The notes under the pieces: model-generated
Database searches by the model: none
The model's input: only the letters and a program-made list of their open reading frames with translations
Told to the model about the DNA's origin: nothing
In this document: positions 36,741-47,902 of the stretch, in pieces
How positions within the stretch are numbered: the stretch's first letter is position 1
Layout: each line of letters starts with the position of its first letter
Source of the DNA: Pyrenopolyporus hunteri
Lineage: Eukaryota > Ascomycota > Sordariomycetes > Xylariales > Hypoxylaceae
Direction: 5' to 3'
NCBI GenBank assembly: GCA_902806595.1
Contig: CADCXC010000005.1
Span: 2,480,001 to 2,544,000, forward strand
Length of the DNA stretch: 64,000 nt
Translations under genes and position numbers: made by a program

Positions 36741-37642
36741 TTCAACAGCAACGCCGGGAGGGGAAGGAAAATATTAGGTGCATAAACGGTTAGGACTTTA
36801 AAAGAAGCATTCTTACATAAGATCATGATATTTACAACCCGCAATCCTTTCTTGCCCCTTAATAATGGCACATCACAAAATTGGCTTTGTTAAACTATAG
36901 AAAATACACTATTCGCATATTATAAACACATAGTTACAATTAAATTAGATGAAAGGTACTTCAATAAAATTAAACTATTTTAATATCGCAGCCGTATTGT
37001 GTAACATAACTTGTCCGTTGTATATAATAAAGTTCTATTTCAAGCCTAGCAATATATAATACCCCTTGAATCATTTCGATCAACTTAATAAAGCGATCTT
37101 GATCTACGGACCTCTGAGAACAGGACGAGTACTGTTGCCTGCTTAGTTCTAAAAATGTTGTAGTTGTTTTCGTCTATTTTAAAGAGATATTTCAAAGAAG
37201 CCCGGTTCATTAGGGTATGAAATGCACCATTTTCTGGCGTTTGTAGTAGCTAAGTTCTATGACAATTCATCCTCAGGCATTTGATGGCGAAAGCAGACAA
37301 CGTCGGGACCGGAGTAGGGAGTGGAGTTCGGGACCCATACGGAGCACCAGATAATCGTATCATAATCCCACATCCGGTAACCCCGAAGCAGCCCGACCTT
37401 GCGGGACTACGTAAAGCTGACAGGGTCCGGTCGTGAGGAGCCAAATCGGGTGTTGGCGACTTGACGCCTATGCCCTTGTACTCTACTTACTCCAACCCTG
37501 CCATTGGTCGTCTCATAGGTGACATGCTCTGATTATTCTACTGTTTGGACGTACACTATATACGAACCACCCTGGAAGTGACCGAAAGAGAGGAAACAAC
37601 TTGCACCTATTCTACTAGGTTTCACTATCTCGAATACTCGAA
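36741..37642. other. Spacer, MFS 3' end to P450 promoter
   Basis: AT-rich in the first half (about 36880-37080), with no recognised gene. The segment 37300-37640 precedes the P450 start and has GC-rich patches with GGTCCGGTC at about 37425-37433. Confidence 0.4.
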
Positions 37643-39661
37643 ATGTTCGAATCAACCTTATTCACTACTGTCCGGTTGGCATACGCCTCGGCTTTCGCGT
37701 TAACAGGTTATGTGCTTTGGCAGTGGCTGCGGCTATCCAGAATACCAGGTCCATTCTTGGCCAAATTTACGAATATACCAAGAGCATACTGGGTTTGGAC
37801 ACGAAGGGCACACAAGATACACATCGGTCTCCACGAAAAATATGGCAAGCTGGTCCGGTTTGGGCCCAATATGATATCAGTTGGCAGCGCTCTTGAAATT
37901 GACAAGATATACCGAATGCATAATCCTCTACTGAAAGCAAGTTGTTCCATAATCGCTAAAAATTCCCATGTCGTCCCCAGAATTTTTTGCTGACCATAAG
38001 GGTTCGACTAGTCTGATTTTTATCATGTCATTCTCCCAATGTCGAAGGGCAAGATTATGCCAGGACTGTTTGCAACTCAGGACGAGGGTTTGCACCGAAT
38101 GCTGAAAAAGCCTATTGGTGGGACGTATTCCATGTCGACTCTGACATCTTTCGAGTCGCTCGTGGATTCTACTATTGAAGTTCTCATGGAACAGCTAAAC
38201 AAGCGATTTGTGGAGACCAATAAAGTCTGCGATTGGGGACTTTGGCTTCAATACTTTGCCGTGAGTGTTCCACAGATTCCCAGGATACCGAGAGACCTTG
38301 GTCTAACCTAGGACCGCGTAAAAAGTTTGACGTTATTGGTGAAATTACGTTCTCAACTAGACTCGGCTTTTTAGAACGGGGCGAAGATGTCAATGGAATC
38401 ATGGCCGCAATTTGGCACTGGTTTGAGTACGTGGCAGTGGTAAGTACACACATATTCGGAGTTTTTATATTCATACGTGCTAAGGAATCCTAGGTTGGCC
38501 AGATGCCCTGGATTGACTATATATGGGTAAAAAACCCTCTGATATCTCTTCTGCGGCCAGCCAGTTGGTCGCCGATGGTGGCGTTTGCTCTTGAACAACA
38601 GCAAAAACGCGAGGAGCATAAAATAGCGGGAAAGCCAGTGAGCGACAAGGACTTCTTAGCGCGATTCCTCGCTGCTATGGAGAAAGACCCCTCTATTCCT
38701 CAGTGGTGAGTGATCCCCTAGAGCCCCTAGAGCCCCTGGGGCAAATTTATTTCTGTGTCCCCTAAAAGGCATCGCATTTCCATTTCTCATTACACATAAC
38801 CCGATGCAGAAAGCCGAGAACTGTAGGCTCGGATGTGTTAACATTTGTCAGGGCTCTCCCCGCTTGGACGTCCTCTAACATCTTGGCTGGAAGCGACACC
38901 ACGGCCATCTACCTTCGCACCATGTTTAAGAATTTATGCGAGCATCCGGAGACGCTAGCGCGCTTGCGACGAGAGCTCGATGATGCCAGTGCGGCAGGCA
39001 ATTTGTCTCGGATAGTCACATGGAAGGAGAGTCGCAAACTTCCATACCTAGAAGCCTGCATCAAAGAAGCTGGGCGCATCCATCCACCGTTCGGCCTCAA
39101 CCTAGAGCGCGTAGTTCCGGAGGGTGGTATGATAATTTGCGGTGAGAAAATCCCCGGAGGCACCATCGTGGGCATGAACGGCTGGGTCGTTCATCGTGAT
39201 AAGGAAGTTTTTGGCGATGATGCAGACCGGTGGAGGCCCGAAAGATGGCTTGAGGCCGACGAGGCTCAGCTGAAAAAGATGGATGGAAGCTTGTTGACTG
39301 TGAGTCCCCGTTTTATATTTCAGCTTACACTTAGAGCAGCAAAAAGTGACCTTGGCCGCCGAATATCCACTAACATGTACGATCCCTATTAGTTTGGTGG
39401 TGGGCATCGGACGTGCTTAGGGAAACATATCTCCTATTTGGAGATCTACAAACTTGTGCCGACTTTAGTACAAGAGTATGATGTATGTGCATCCTGGGTT
39501 TTAAGCTTATTTTTGAAGCTGCAGAGATATGCTAATACTGTACGATGTAGATTGATATCCTGTCTAATCACGGCGAGTCCTGGGAAATCCAGAACAGATG
39601 GTTCGTTCCGCAATTTAACTTCAAAGTTCACCTTAGGAAGAGACAAGGGCGGATTCCGTAG
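37643..39661 (+). CDS. Cytochrome P450, pisatin-demethylase-like
   Basis: ER-bound heme monooxygenase, a likely tailoring oxidase of the cluster. Seven exons (37643-37936, 38012-38260, 38326-38439, 38494-38705, 38852-39299, 39393-39482, 39551-39661) give 505 residues. Intron 1 must use a GC donor (GCAAGT) to join HNPLLK/SDFYHVILPMSKG; this rescues a gene that otherwise looks broken. The N-terminal membrane anchor is about residues 5-27. Motifs are the proline hinge SRIPGP, the I-helix AGSDTT, ExxR in KEAGR, PERW, and the heme loop FGGGHRTCLG with C447. The C-terminus ends RKRQGRIP. Fungal relatives of this type (CYP57-like) demethylate or hydroxylate aromatic and phytoalexin substrates; the substrate here is unknown. 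Confidence 0.9.
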
Positions 39662-40526
39662 AGTTAGGGTCTACATAGGTGGTTTACCATGACATCAAAG
39701 ACTCCCGTATAGTAAATACCACCTACATGTATTTGTCATAGGTACTGCATTTAGGTAGATTGGCATTTAACCCCGTGAAAGGGCAGTGGGCACTAGTACT
39801 GGTACTGGCTGTTTACAGAACCCCGCACCTTACAGCGTAGCGGGCATTTACTGATAGATCAGCTAGCAATTAATATGGATCCATTGGACCTACCTCCAGC
39901 GGCGCCCCAAGAGCGTGTAGACGAGTAGGTATTGTACCGTGTAACCGATCCTAAAGTAGGTAGGTACCTGGCATTATGATATCTCCCCGTCTCCGCTGAA
40001 GTGCCTATAGTATTCTCGTTTCTTTCTTACGGGGTATCGCACAGTACAAGGACACCGCTATATTAGAGGTAAGGCCGGCACCGCATCTAGGTACCTAGGC
40101 AGTATTCAGTGATCGAACTATAACCCCGCTACCTGTAGGTAGTGTCCCTGAAATACCCTGATTCAGATCTTCACATGGATCTCTGTTATTTGTATTCCGT
40201 GCATTTCCTGTGAATCTCACTAATCCCTTTCAAGATGCTGCAAGGGAGATCGTTAGCGTAAGCTTACATAGCACCTATATACCTACTTACGTAGCTGCTG
40301 TCGAACAAACAATCGGCGTTAGGTGATTGACTCACGTATATCCGCGACGGAGTAGGTAAGACACTGGCGGTTGCATGGAGATAGTCGGAAGAGAAGAATA
40401 TAAATATGAAACCCGAATTGGGGCTTGCTATACATCTACCTCCATAGACTCCCTCCTCCGGCCTACCCGCGAACTCCAGGTTTAAGTCAGTGATCACACA
40501 TCTACCTACTCAGTATATCTTCCAAA
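39662..40526. other. Spacer, P450 to SDR gene
   Basis: No gene is recognised. It has TAGGTACC-type repeats near 39956-39970 and 40087-40099. The right side carries the SDR promoter. Confidence 0.4.
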
Positions 40527-41510
40527 ATGTCTTCCCCAGTGTGGCTGATTACGGGCGCGTCCAACGGCTTAGGCCTTCTACTGTGCCATCGTGCTCTAAG
40601 GGCCGGCCACAAGGTTATCGGCACCATACGCAATGTGGCACGGTCTGCTGAGGCCGTAAAATCTATCGAGAGCAAAGGCGGAAAGGTCGTGCAACTGGAC
40701 ATGACTGAGCCACAGGCCAGTATCCATGAGAAAGTGAAGGCGGCGGAGACAATTTACGGCCGAGTTGATATCTTGGTTAATAATGCTGGTTATTCGCTCC
40801 TTGGACCGGCTTCCGAGTTTACGTGCGTCTCTAGTATCCAATTGCCTTAAATGTTTCGTTTGCTAATTATTTTAGTGAGAAGGAAGTCAACACACAGATT
40901 CAAACAAATGTCTTCGGTCCTTTGTATGCCATCCAAGTAAGTAGCCCGAACTTCCCAAGGATCACTAAAGGAATCGGAATATTCTAACCGATAATAATGC
41001 GTAAAGGCTGTTCTCCCAGGAATGAGGGAGCGCAGATCCGGCACAATCGTCAATGTTAGCAGCATCGCTGGTATAGACGCAATCCCTACATGTTCGCTGT
41101 ATGCTGCCAGCAAATTTGCCCTTGAGGGCTTGAGCGAGTCACTAGCTCGCGAAGTTGCTGATTGGGGCATCTCGGTTCTGATAGTACAGCCAGGTGCTTT
41201 CCGGACCAATTTTCTCAGCGCTTTCGTAGCGAATGAGAAGGGTGTCCCTGAGCACGAGAAAGATACGGTAATCGGAAGATCAATGGAGCTCTTCCGTAAG
41301 GCTAATGGAGCCCAGAAGGGCGACCCAGAGAAGGCGGTTGATCGCATTTTTGAGGTCGTCACTGGCGAGGGAGAGGCGGGCTCATTGAAAGGGAAGATCC
41401 TAAGACTCCCCTTAGGAAAGGACTGTTTGGCTAGATACGACGCCAAATTGGCGAAATTGACGCACGACTTGGAGGCTTCTCGGGCGATAGCAGAGACAAC
41501 TGATTTATAA
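40527..41510 (+). CDS. Short-chain dehydrogenase/reductase
   Basis: NAD(P)-dependent classical SDR, a likely cytosolic tailoring reductase or dehydrogenase. Exons 40527-40822, 40876-40936 and 41007-41510 join as GPASEFT/EKEVNTQIQTN and GPLYAIQ/AVLPGMRE, giving 286 residues. It shows the cofactor motif TGASNGLG (residues 9-16), the NNAG motif in ILVNNAGYS, the catalytic serine in IVNVSSIAG and the YxxxK pair in YAASKFALEG. The PG motif QPGAFRTNF follows. The Arg after the second beta strand (TIRN) suggests NADP preference. It is in tandem with the P450 and its role in the cluster is positional inference only. No defect is visible. Confidence 0.92.
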
Positions 41511-42351
41511 GGAGCAGATGGTGACTCGGGTACGGAGGCCTCTAGGATGGCCCAATGCCGATAACTATACGGGGCGCATCATTTACTACTAATCGTAGCG
41601 TGGTATGCGCTAGAATGTTACACGTCGGACCTATACTTTTTTTCTCACCGCGCTCATCTGTACCTGCAGCAGTGGAGTACTACGCTACGGTGGCTATCCA
41701 CCGCCCAGTAAACGGCCTAAACGCACCACTATAAACAACACTTTGCCGTGAATTATGATAAGAGACCCATCTATATATAGCATCAATAGGTACAGCATTC
41801 ACACGCTATCTCTCAGTATCCATCTATCATGATATTACTTACCGTTTTAGCATCTATGGCAGTAATAAAGTGCAGCTTTTGTTTTACTCCTTTTTTTTCT
41901 CCTTAAGATGTATGCACCATAGATATTACCAACAAACCACTGAACACTACCCCACCTCAAGATCGTATTAACCCCTCTATAGCGGGGTTCCATTATCAGC
42001 ATACATCTTACGCCGCGCCTGGCTAATAACCGCGAAATTGCGTCTACGATACTCGTAGAGCGGAATAGGAATGTTCAGGGCGTTAATTATTTTCAAGCAC
42101 GAATAGTATATTTTAAAATCGTCGATCAAATATATCGTTTTAAAAATAGTCGAGGTATCCCTCGTTGACAAGTAGTTATGAGTTGCGTCTAGTTTAAAAC
42201 CCCGTATTAGAGCCCGGCCATTATACGTCAAGTCAAGATTACATTATGAAGATAATTGAAGTTATTACGAGACGTTTCATATTACGTGGAATCTACCCTC
42301 GATATTCGCCATACCTTATCTGAATGTGTTTAACTAGGTAGCTACACTTAA
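41511..42351. other. Convergent spacer SDR/NmrA-like, AT-rich with an unexplained ORF
   Basis: Both flanking genes end here. The centre is AT-rich and holds an 84-codon minus frame at 41977-42231 (listed separately). Degenerate repeat DNA is likely. Confidence 0.4.
41977..42231 (-). other. Unrecognised ORF (84 codons) in AT-rich DNA, possible transposon remnant
   Basis: The open frame lies in AT-rich sequence and contains TIFKTIYLIDDFKIYY and LNIPIPLYEYRRRNFAV, which looks protein-like, but I cannot assign it to a family. Its setting between two gene 3' ends in AT-rich DNA resembles degenerate mobile-element sequence. There are no terminal repeats that I can see. Confidence 0.2.
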
Positions 42352-43621
42352 TTATGATTTATCTTTCCAGACCTTTGTAAGGAAGCCCTCGATTGGAGTG
42401 AACTCGAAATCTGGGAAAAGTTGATTGAGCTCGTCCGATATATCCCATGCGCCTTTAAGACTACTTAGCAAGATACCGATGGACACCTCCTTGAGGAGAG
42501 CCGACGAATGATCCTCAGGCACAGCTCGGTGAACAGCTTCGAGACCCCATGGAGTGTTGAGGACTCCGGCTTCAAGATCTTCAACTTTTACTCTTTCGAC
42601 TGCGAAGGGGGATTCTATATAGTATTACGTCAGTAAAGAGTGACTTTTTCTGTATATGCAATTGTGTTTCGCTTACCTCGGACTCTCCGGCCAATTTCGA
42701 GAATTTCTGAGAACGTAACTCTGTTGCCCGTAATACCGCCTACTGTAGGCCATGTGCCCTCGTAGTCCACCGCTCTAGCTACGACCGCCGCAACATCCGC
42801 AACTGAGGTTAGAGTTATGATGGCGTCCTCGTGTCCATCTACCACAATTGCGCGCTTGTTTCCAAAGTCGAATACAGTTTGTAGTGGATCGACATATTTG
42901 GCCGTCTTGAAGGGGTAGGCCAGGTAATCTAGGAATAGGCCGGCTTGAAATAGGGTGTATTCCAAAATCTGGTAATAAGGATTAGTTTCATTCGATTTTT
43001 AATATTGGTGATTTAATTTAGCGTAGAGAGTGCGAGGATGCTTTACCTTGCCGTTCTTATTGACTTCTTCCAGATACCCTCTAATGCATTCTTTGCCTCG
43101 CCACCAAGACATGTTGGTTGTATCCTTGCTTTGAATCTCGTAAGTTGCAGTGCTTCAGGTCAATCAGATGCGACTATTATCACCTTCCATATTCACTCGG
43201 CGCGAATCTTTTAACGCCGGCGATGACAGCAGCGTCGATGAGGTTCTTTTGCGACTTTTGGTTGGGATCTGAGAGGATTTGAACGAATGACAAGAGAGTA
43301 TGGATCCCACTAAGAGCTTCAACCAGACGTGTTTTGTCGTCGTAGTCTACCATGCGCCAATGCACTTCGGGTGCGATCGATGGGGTTACGGGAGGTTTCT
43401 GTTTGGAATATTAGTGTTTAGATCCTTGGTGGGGTTCATGGTCTAAGAGTCTTCCTCACCTCTCTACTGAGTATGGTTATGTGATGTTTCTTCGACGCCA
43501 ATAATGCATCAATAACCTCCCGGGAGACCTCTGCAAGATAAATTAGCTACCTTATATTATTCCGCTGACGGTGCGCGTTCGACTTACGCCCGGAACCACC
43601 AGCTATGGCGACTTTGACCAT
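42352..43621 (-). CDS. NmrA-like / isoflavone-reductase-like NAD(P)-binding protein
   Basis: Atypical short-chain dehydrogenase of the NmrA/isoflavone reductase family. Six exons fit: 43588-43621, 43460-43530, 43185-43398 with last base 43184, 43047-43128, 42677-42968 and 42352-42614, giving 318 residues, the family length. The N-terminal Rossmann motif reads VAIAGGSGQVSREVI; the substrate/cofactor side is in RFAPSEYGSKDTTNMSWW and FQAGLFLDYL, where the family usually has a catalytic lysine further on. DVAAVVARAVDY is also typical. The first exon is only 34 nt, so the protein start is easily missed. It is head-to-head with Zn2Cys6 factor 1 over 472 bp. It may be a tailoring reductase or a redox-sensing regulator; the sequence alone does not decide. 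Confidence 0.88.
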
Positions 43622-44093
43622 TGTGAACAAGATAGAGGGAAAATCTGTTTACAACGTATTATACTATAGCCTTTTTATAACTGTCGATGGGCCAGGGTTA
43701 TTATGTACCTTTGCGGAAAGCAGGGAGCTATCGTCGTTAAATATCTATTCCTGCACTCGAGGAGAGTGGGTAAAAACAAATATCCTGGGGATTCCTGTTA
43801 AGCTCGAGTAGGTACCGAGGTACCTTAGATTAAGGTAACTGAAATGCAACGCTTTATTGGACCAATCATATCGATTAGTAAGGGTGGGTGTATTCCGAAA
43901 GGGGCAATTAGCGGAGACACGTTAACTTTTCTCCGCCGCGGCGGACTTATAATAGGCGAAAGGATCCCTAGGCATACTTAGGTTGTAACTCTTCAGGACG
44001 CTGTCGGGTTTTTAAGTGCTTTTCTCTTTCACATTCAACAACCATATAGCCCCTGCAGAGACGGAGCATTGAGAAAGCCGCCCGGAAATTGAA
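43622..44093. promoter_or_regulatory. Divergent promoter, NmrA-like / Zn2Cys6 factor 1
   Basis: A 472-bp intergenic region between two start codons. It contains CTCCGCCGCGGCGGA (43931-43945), a palindromic CGG-type element of the kind bound by Zn2Cys6 dimers, and a TAGGTACCGAGGTACC block near 43811-43826. GACCCGAGT was not seen here. Confidence 0.45.
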
Positions 44094-46479
44094 ATGTTGG
44101 ACGGAAATAACCGTGATAATCCCTCCGCGGCAGGAGGAATACCAAACGCGCCCAAGAGACGAAAGGTCCGCAAAGGCACTCAAAGTTGTTGGGAGTGTAA
44201 ACGGCGCAAGATCCGTTGTACCTTCGCGGCGCCTACAGACGTCGTTTGTGACGGATGTCGAAGCCGCCAAACAAGATGTGTCAGCCAAGAATTTCACGAC
44301 GCGGTAACGACACAGACCGGGAGGAATGACAGACTTGGTCGAATAGAATCGCTAGTCGAACAATTGATCGGGCAGAACACCACCGACGCTCCAGTCGCAT
44401 CGCGCCAGGACGGACTAGTTCAGAATCAGAATGTTCAACCAGTGGTAAGAGACTTTCAAATAACTTTAGGCTCCGTATATCTGACGACAACAGGAGCGGG
44501 GGCTTAGTGGCGGTTGGCGTGATACTTACCGTGGTCCAAGTTCCTCTATTGAGGTCTCGGTCGCTGGCGCAAATGAAGAGAGCCAAGTCGTCAACGATAT
44601 TGATGACTTATCCCGCGCTCTTCTGGCCGTGTGGCCTAGTCAGAACGACCTTGATCTAATGCTAGGCATTCCGGTCGATATTTCGGTATTATTTCATGGT
44701 GTAGTTTGCCAGCCATATTCTAAGTTTTTCTCCGGTCAAATGTCGTCGCGGGGCATGCTACAGCCCCCTGCCCCAGGGTCCCATCCGGTACTCATAGCAC
44801 GGAAACTATTATTGCTAGCGTCGTTTTTACAGGGCGTTCCGCCGCGTACCGCCAGCGAACTTACTGGCCTAGATTCGGATTGTAGCGTTGTTATGCTTCG
44901 TCTATTCAATACCGCTACCAGACTTGTAACGAGTAACGATGAACTCATAAACTCCCTCGAGGGTGTCGAAAGTGTCATGATTGAGAGTATGTACTTGAAC
45001 AATGCTGGAAATCTCCGCCGTGCCTGGCTATCTAACCGCAGGGCCATGGTCATGGCGCAAATGTTGGGGCTCCATTCAGGTACCAGCTCTCCGGACATAG
45101 CTCTCGAGAATGAAACAAGAAATCGCATTTATCCAGATTATATGTGGTTTCGATTAGTCGTCTCAGACCGATATTTATCACTAATGCTGGGCCTACCGCA
45201 AGGCTCGGTCGAAGACGTCTTCGCTCATCTGGAAGCTATAGACAACACCCTAGCCTTAGAGCGTATGGAGCGCATGGAGTCGGCCGCTGCTGGTCTCATT
45301 CTCCAGCGCAATCGTGAGGGGCGAATTGATCTGACAGCGACATTCAAGATTGACAGGATGCTACAGGAGGCCGCGAACTTGATGCCACCACAATGGTGGC
45401 ACATTACTCCTAAAACTACCACCGCCGCTGATAATGATGGAAACGCGTTTGAGGAAACAATCCGCCTCATGTTTCAGTTCACACACCATCATCTCCTAGT
45501 TCAGCTGCATCTGCCATATATGATGATGCCATCTTCAAACGAATCGAGTATCGATTACAGCAAAGTGACTGCTACGAACGCCAGTCGCGCGATTCTTGAG
45601 CTATTCGTGTCCTTCCGCGGATCTAGCTCAAGTAATGCGTATTGCCGCGGCGTCGATTTCATTGCGTTCACTGCAAGCACGACTCTATGTCTTGCGCATA
45701 TCGAAGTTCGCCGTCGACAGAAAACCGATAACAGCGAAAATGTCTCTATTTTCCAAACTCTTCGGCACCAGCGGTTAAGCGACCGCGGACTCCTCGAACG
45801 CACTCTTGATATTATGGAAGTGATGGCTCGAAGCAATCGTGATGCGGTGGCCCAGAAAACCTCCGCTATCCTTCGGCCCCTCCTTGCTATTGAGGATAAT
45901 TCTTTCAAAGGAGGCTGCTATCATGTTTATGCTTCCTCGGGGATTAGCAAGCAAGATTCTCAATGTATTGGCGAGACAAGTGATGCCGTTTACGGAGTCC
46001 ATATACATATCCCATACTTCGGGACCATACGGATTGAGCACCGTCCTGCGGTGTCTGATTCTATTAGTCTGGAACGGACGCTCTCCGACAGCCCATCTGG
46101 GAGCCTACCCATGGGGCAGGCCGCTAATACTGGCCTTTTTTTCCTTTACGAACCACAGACCCCCCCACTAGAAGGGGATAAAGGAGAAATGAGCGCTAAG
46201 GGCCATCCAGTCGGTTATGGAATCAGTAAAACGCAGTCAGTCAATGCCGACTGGCAAACTGTGCCGTCATTCTCGGGTTCGACAGGTCGGTCTACGCAAT
46301 CACAGTCGGTAAATCGGGAGCAAATAGGTTCTCCAATTAATACCGGTGGGACGCAAGAAGCGCATCTCCTCGTCCCTGGCTTGGAGGCGGATGTGGAAGA
46401 CTGGGCACTACAGGGTGTAGATATGGCTTTATTCAGTAATCTGATGCAAGATTCCGCAGATTTAACGAATATGAAATGA
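44094..46479 (+). CDS. Zn2Cys6 transcription factor 1
   Basis: Nuclear fungal regulator. Exons 44094-44444 and 44494-46479 (49-bp intron) join as NVQPV/ERGLSGGW and give 778 residues. The zinc cluster has cysteines 32, 35, 42, 52, 55 and 62 (CX2CX6CX9CX2CX6C), preceded by the basic KRRKVRKG and followed by a short coiled segment (RLGRIESLVEQLI). The middle region has the fungal transcription-factor domain feel (LRRAWLSNRRAMVMAQMLGLH; YMWFRLVVSDRYLSLMLGLPQG). The tail is Ser/Thr/Gln-rich and ends DLTNMK. It is head-to-head with the NmrA-like gene and inside the cluster, so it is a candidate pathway regulator; regulation of neighbours is inferred. Confidence 0.92.
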
Positions 46480-47018
46480 GAGCTCTAGTTCTCAGTACCG
46501 AATATCACTACCACAGCGAACGTAATAACATTACGTTATTAATTGACTTAAGTGAGGATCGAAGGACTCTGTCTTGCTGTTGGTGGGATGTCTAAAAAAA
46601 GGAAACATTTAAAATCCGTTGGCATCTTAAAGAATTGATTTCCATATTATTTTATACCTAACCCCGCTTTCGGTTAAGAGTGTTATGCCCATAACGGAGA
46701 TACCATCGCCCCACCACTTATTGCATAGCTGTAAAATCAGGGTAGTCGTTTTAATATGGCCGCAGCCAGGGCCCATTGAACCAACACCATGATGAGCCGT
46801 TATGGCTTAGAAATACGTATATAAGGTAGTCAAGGTCTCCTCCGTTTAGTAAATTGGGAAAATAGGTTATCCTAAGCACATTACGTTGCATTGTTCGTAA
46901 GAGCGCTATATGCATACCGCCTTTACACTCCCACGCGCATCTATTCATATACGTTCTTCAGCCATACTTTATCCGAACCGGATTCCTCTGAAATTACTTC
47001 ATCCGTTTTAGTCTTGTC
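46480..47018. other. Spacer, TF1 to HAD gene
   Basis: No gene is recognised. AT-rich DNA with the HAD promoter at the right end. Confidence 0.4.
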
Positions 47019-47705
47019 ATGTCTACCACAGCGAGCAGCTCTGGACCTGATTGGAGGCCTAAAGCTATTGTCTTTGACCTTCTGACTGCGCTGACAGATT
47101 CTTGGAGCCTCTGGAGCACCTCTACGCCATCCGCTACGTCATCCGAAGGCGCGCGTTGGCGTAAACGCTATCTTGAACTCACCTTTGGTGCGGGCGCGTA
47201 TGTACCATATGAGGATCTAGTCAGACAATCTGCATTAGACGTCGGTTTACCTGTGTCGGCGTCAACAGCCCTCTTACGTAGCTGGGAAGATCTACAACCT
47301 TGGCCCGAAACTGGACGAGTGCTTCGGACACTGAGAGGACATGGATATAAACTTGGTGTGGTAACAAATTGTTCAAAACAACTTGGACACATCGCCGCCC
47401 GCCGTGTCGAACAGTTTACGAGTGAAGGAAGTGAAGACGGATTCACCTTCGATAGCGTTGTTACGGCTGAAGAAAGTGGGTTATATAAGCCCGTCAAGGC
47501 GGCGTATGAGGCCGTCCTGACAGCGATAGGCTGTAAGCCGGATGAGGTATTGTTCGTTGCCGGTAGCGCCGGGGATGTCGAGGGTGCGACCAATGCCGGC
47601 ATGAGAGTTGTTTGGCATAATAGGATTGGGTTGCCCAAGATAGGGGAAGCAACACCGTTAAAAGAAGGTGCAACTCTAGATGATACTTTGCAGAGTTTCC
47701 TGTAA
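47019..47705 (+). CDS. HAD-superfamily hydrolase (haloacid dehalogenase-like)
   Basis: Single-exon gene of 228 residues. HAD motifs are in order: motif I VFDLLTALTDS with the nucleophile D20, motif II VVTNCS, the lysine motif GLYKPVKAAYEAV and motif III FVAGSAGDVEGATNAG. The cap between motifs I and II resembles type II 2-haloacid dehalogenases, and motif I departs from the common DxYGTL form, as in a fungal subgroup. Possible activities are dehalogenation, phosphate-ester or other ester hydrolysis; the substrate is unknown. It stands between the two Zn2Cys6 factor genes, and its stop is 197 bp from the convergent TF2 stop. Membership of the biosynthetic cluster is positional only. Confidence 0.88.
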   Translation: MSTTASSSGPDWRPKAIVFDLLTALTDSWSLWSTSTPSATSSEGARWRKRYLELTFGAGAYVPYEDLVRQSALDVGLPVSASTALLRSWEDLQPWPETGRVLRTLRGHGYKLGVVTNCSKQLGHIAARRVEQFTSEGSEDGFTFDSVVTAEESGLYKPVKAAYEAVLTAIGCKPDEVLFVAGSAGDVEGATNAGMRVVWHNRIGLPKIGEATPLKEGATLDDTLQSFL

Positions 47706-47902
47706 GAGCATCCAGTAGCGGAGTCAGCGATCGTGGATGATTAATAGAGTATCATTTAATGTTCTTTTTAAATATCCCTGTGGATTGACTAAATGCCAGA
47801 TGAGCGTATGGTAGCTACCCGCTCCCCACACATATATCCCGTCATTAACGACACGCTTCAACAGTTGAGTAGGATTCTTTTTTAGTTAGAACGAGGTTCC
47901 TA

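Noticed and set aside
37643..39661. P450 read as a pseudogene because the first frame breaks after NPLLK
   Set aside because: A GC-AG intron restores the family sequence and all later exons join in frame through the stop codon.
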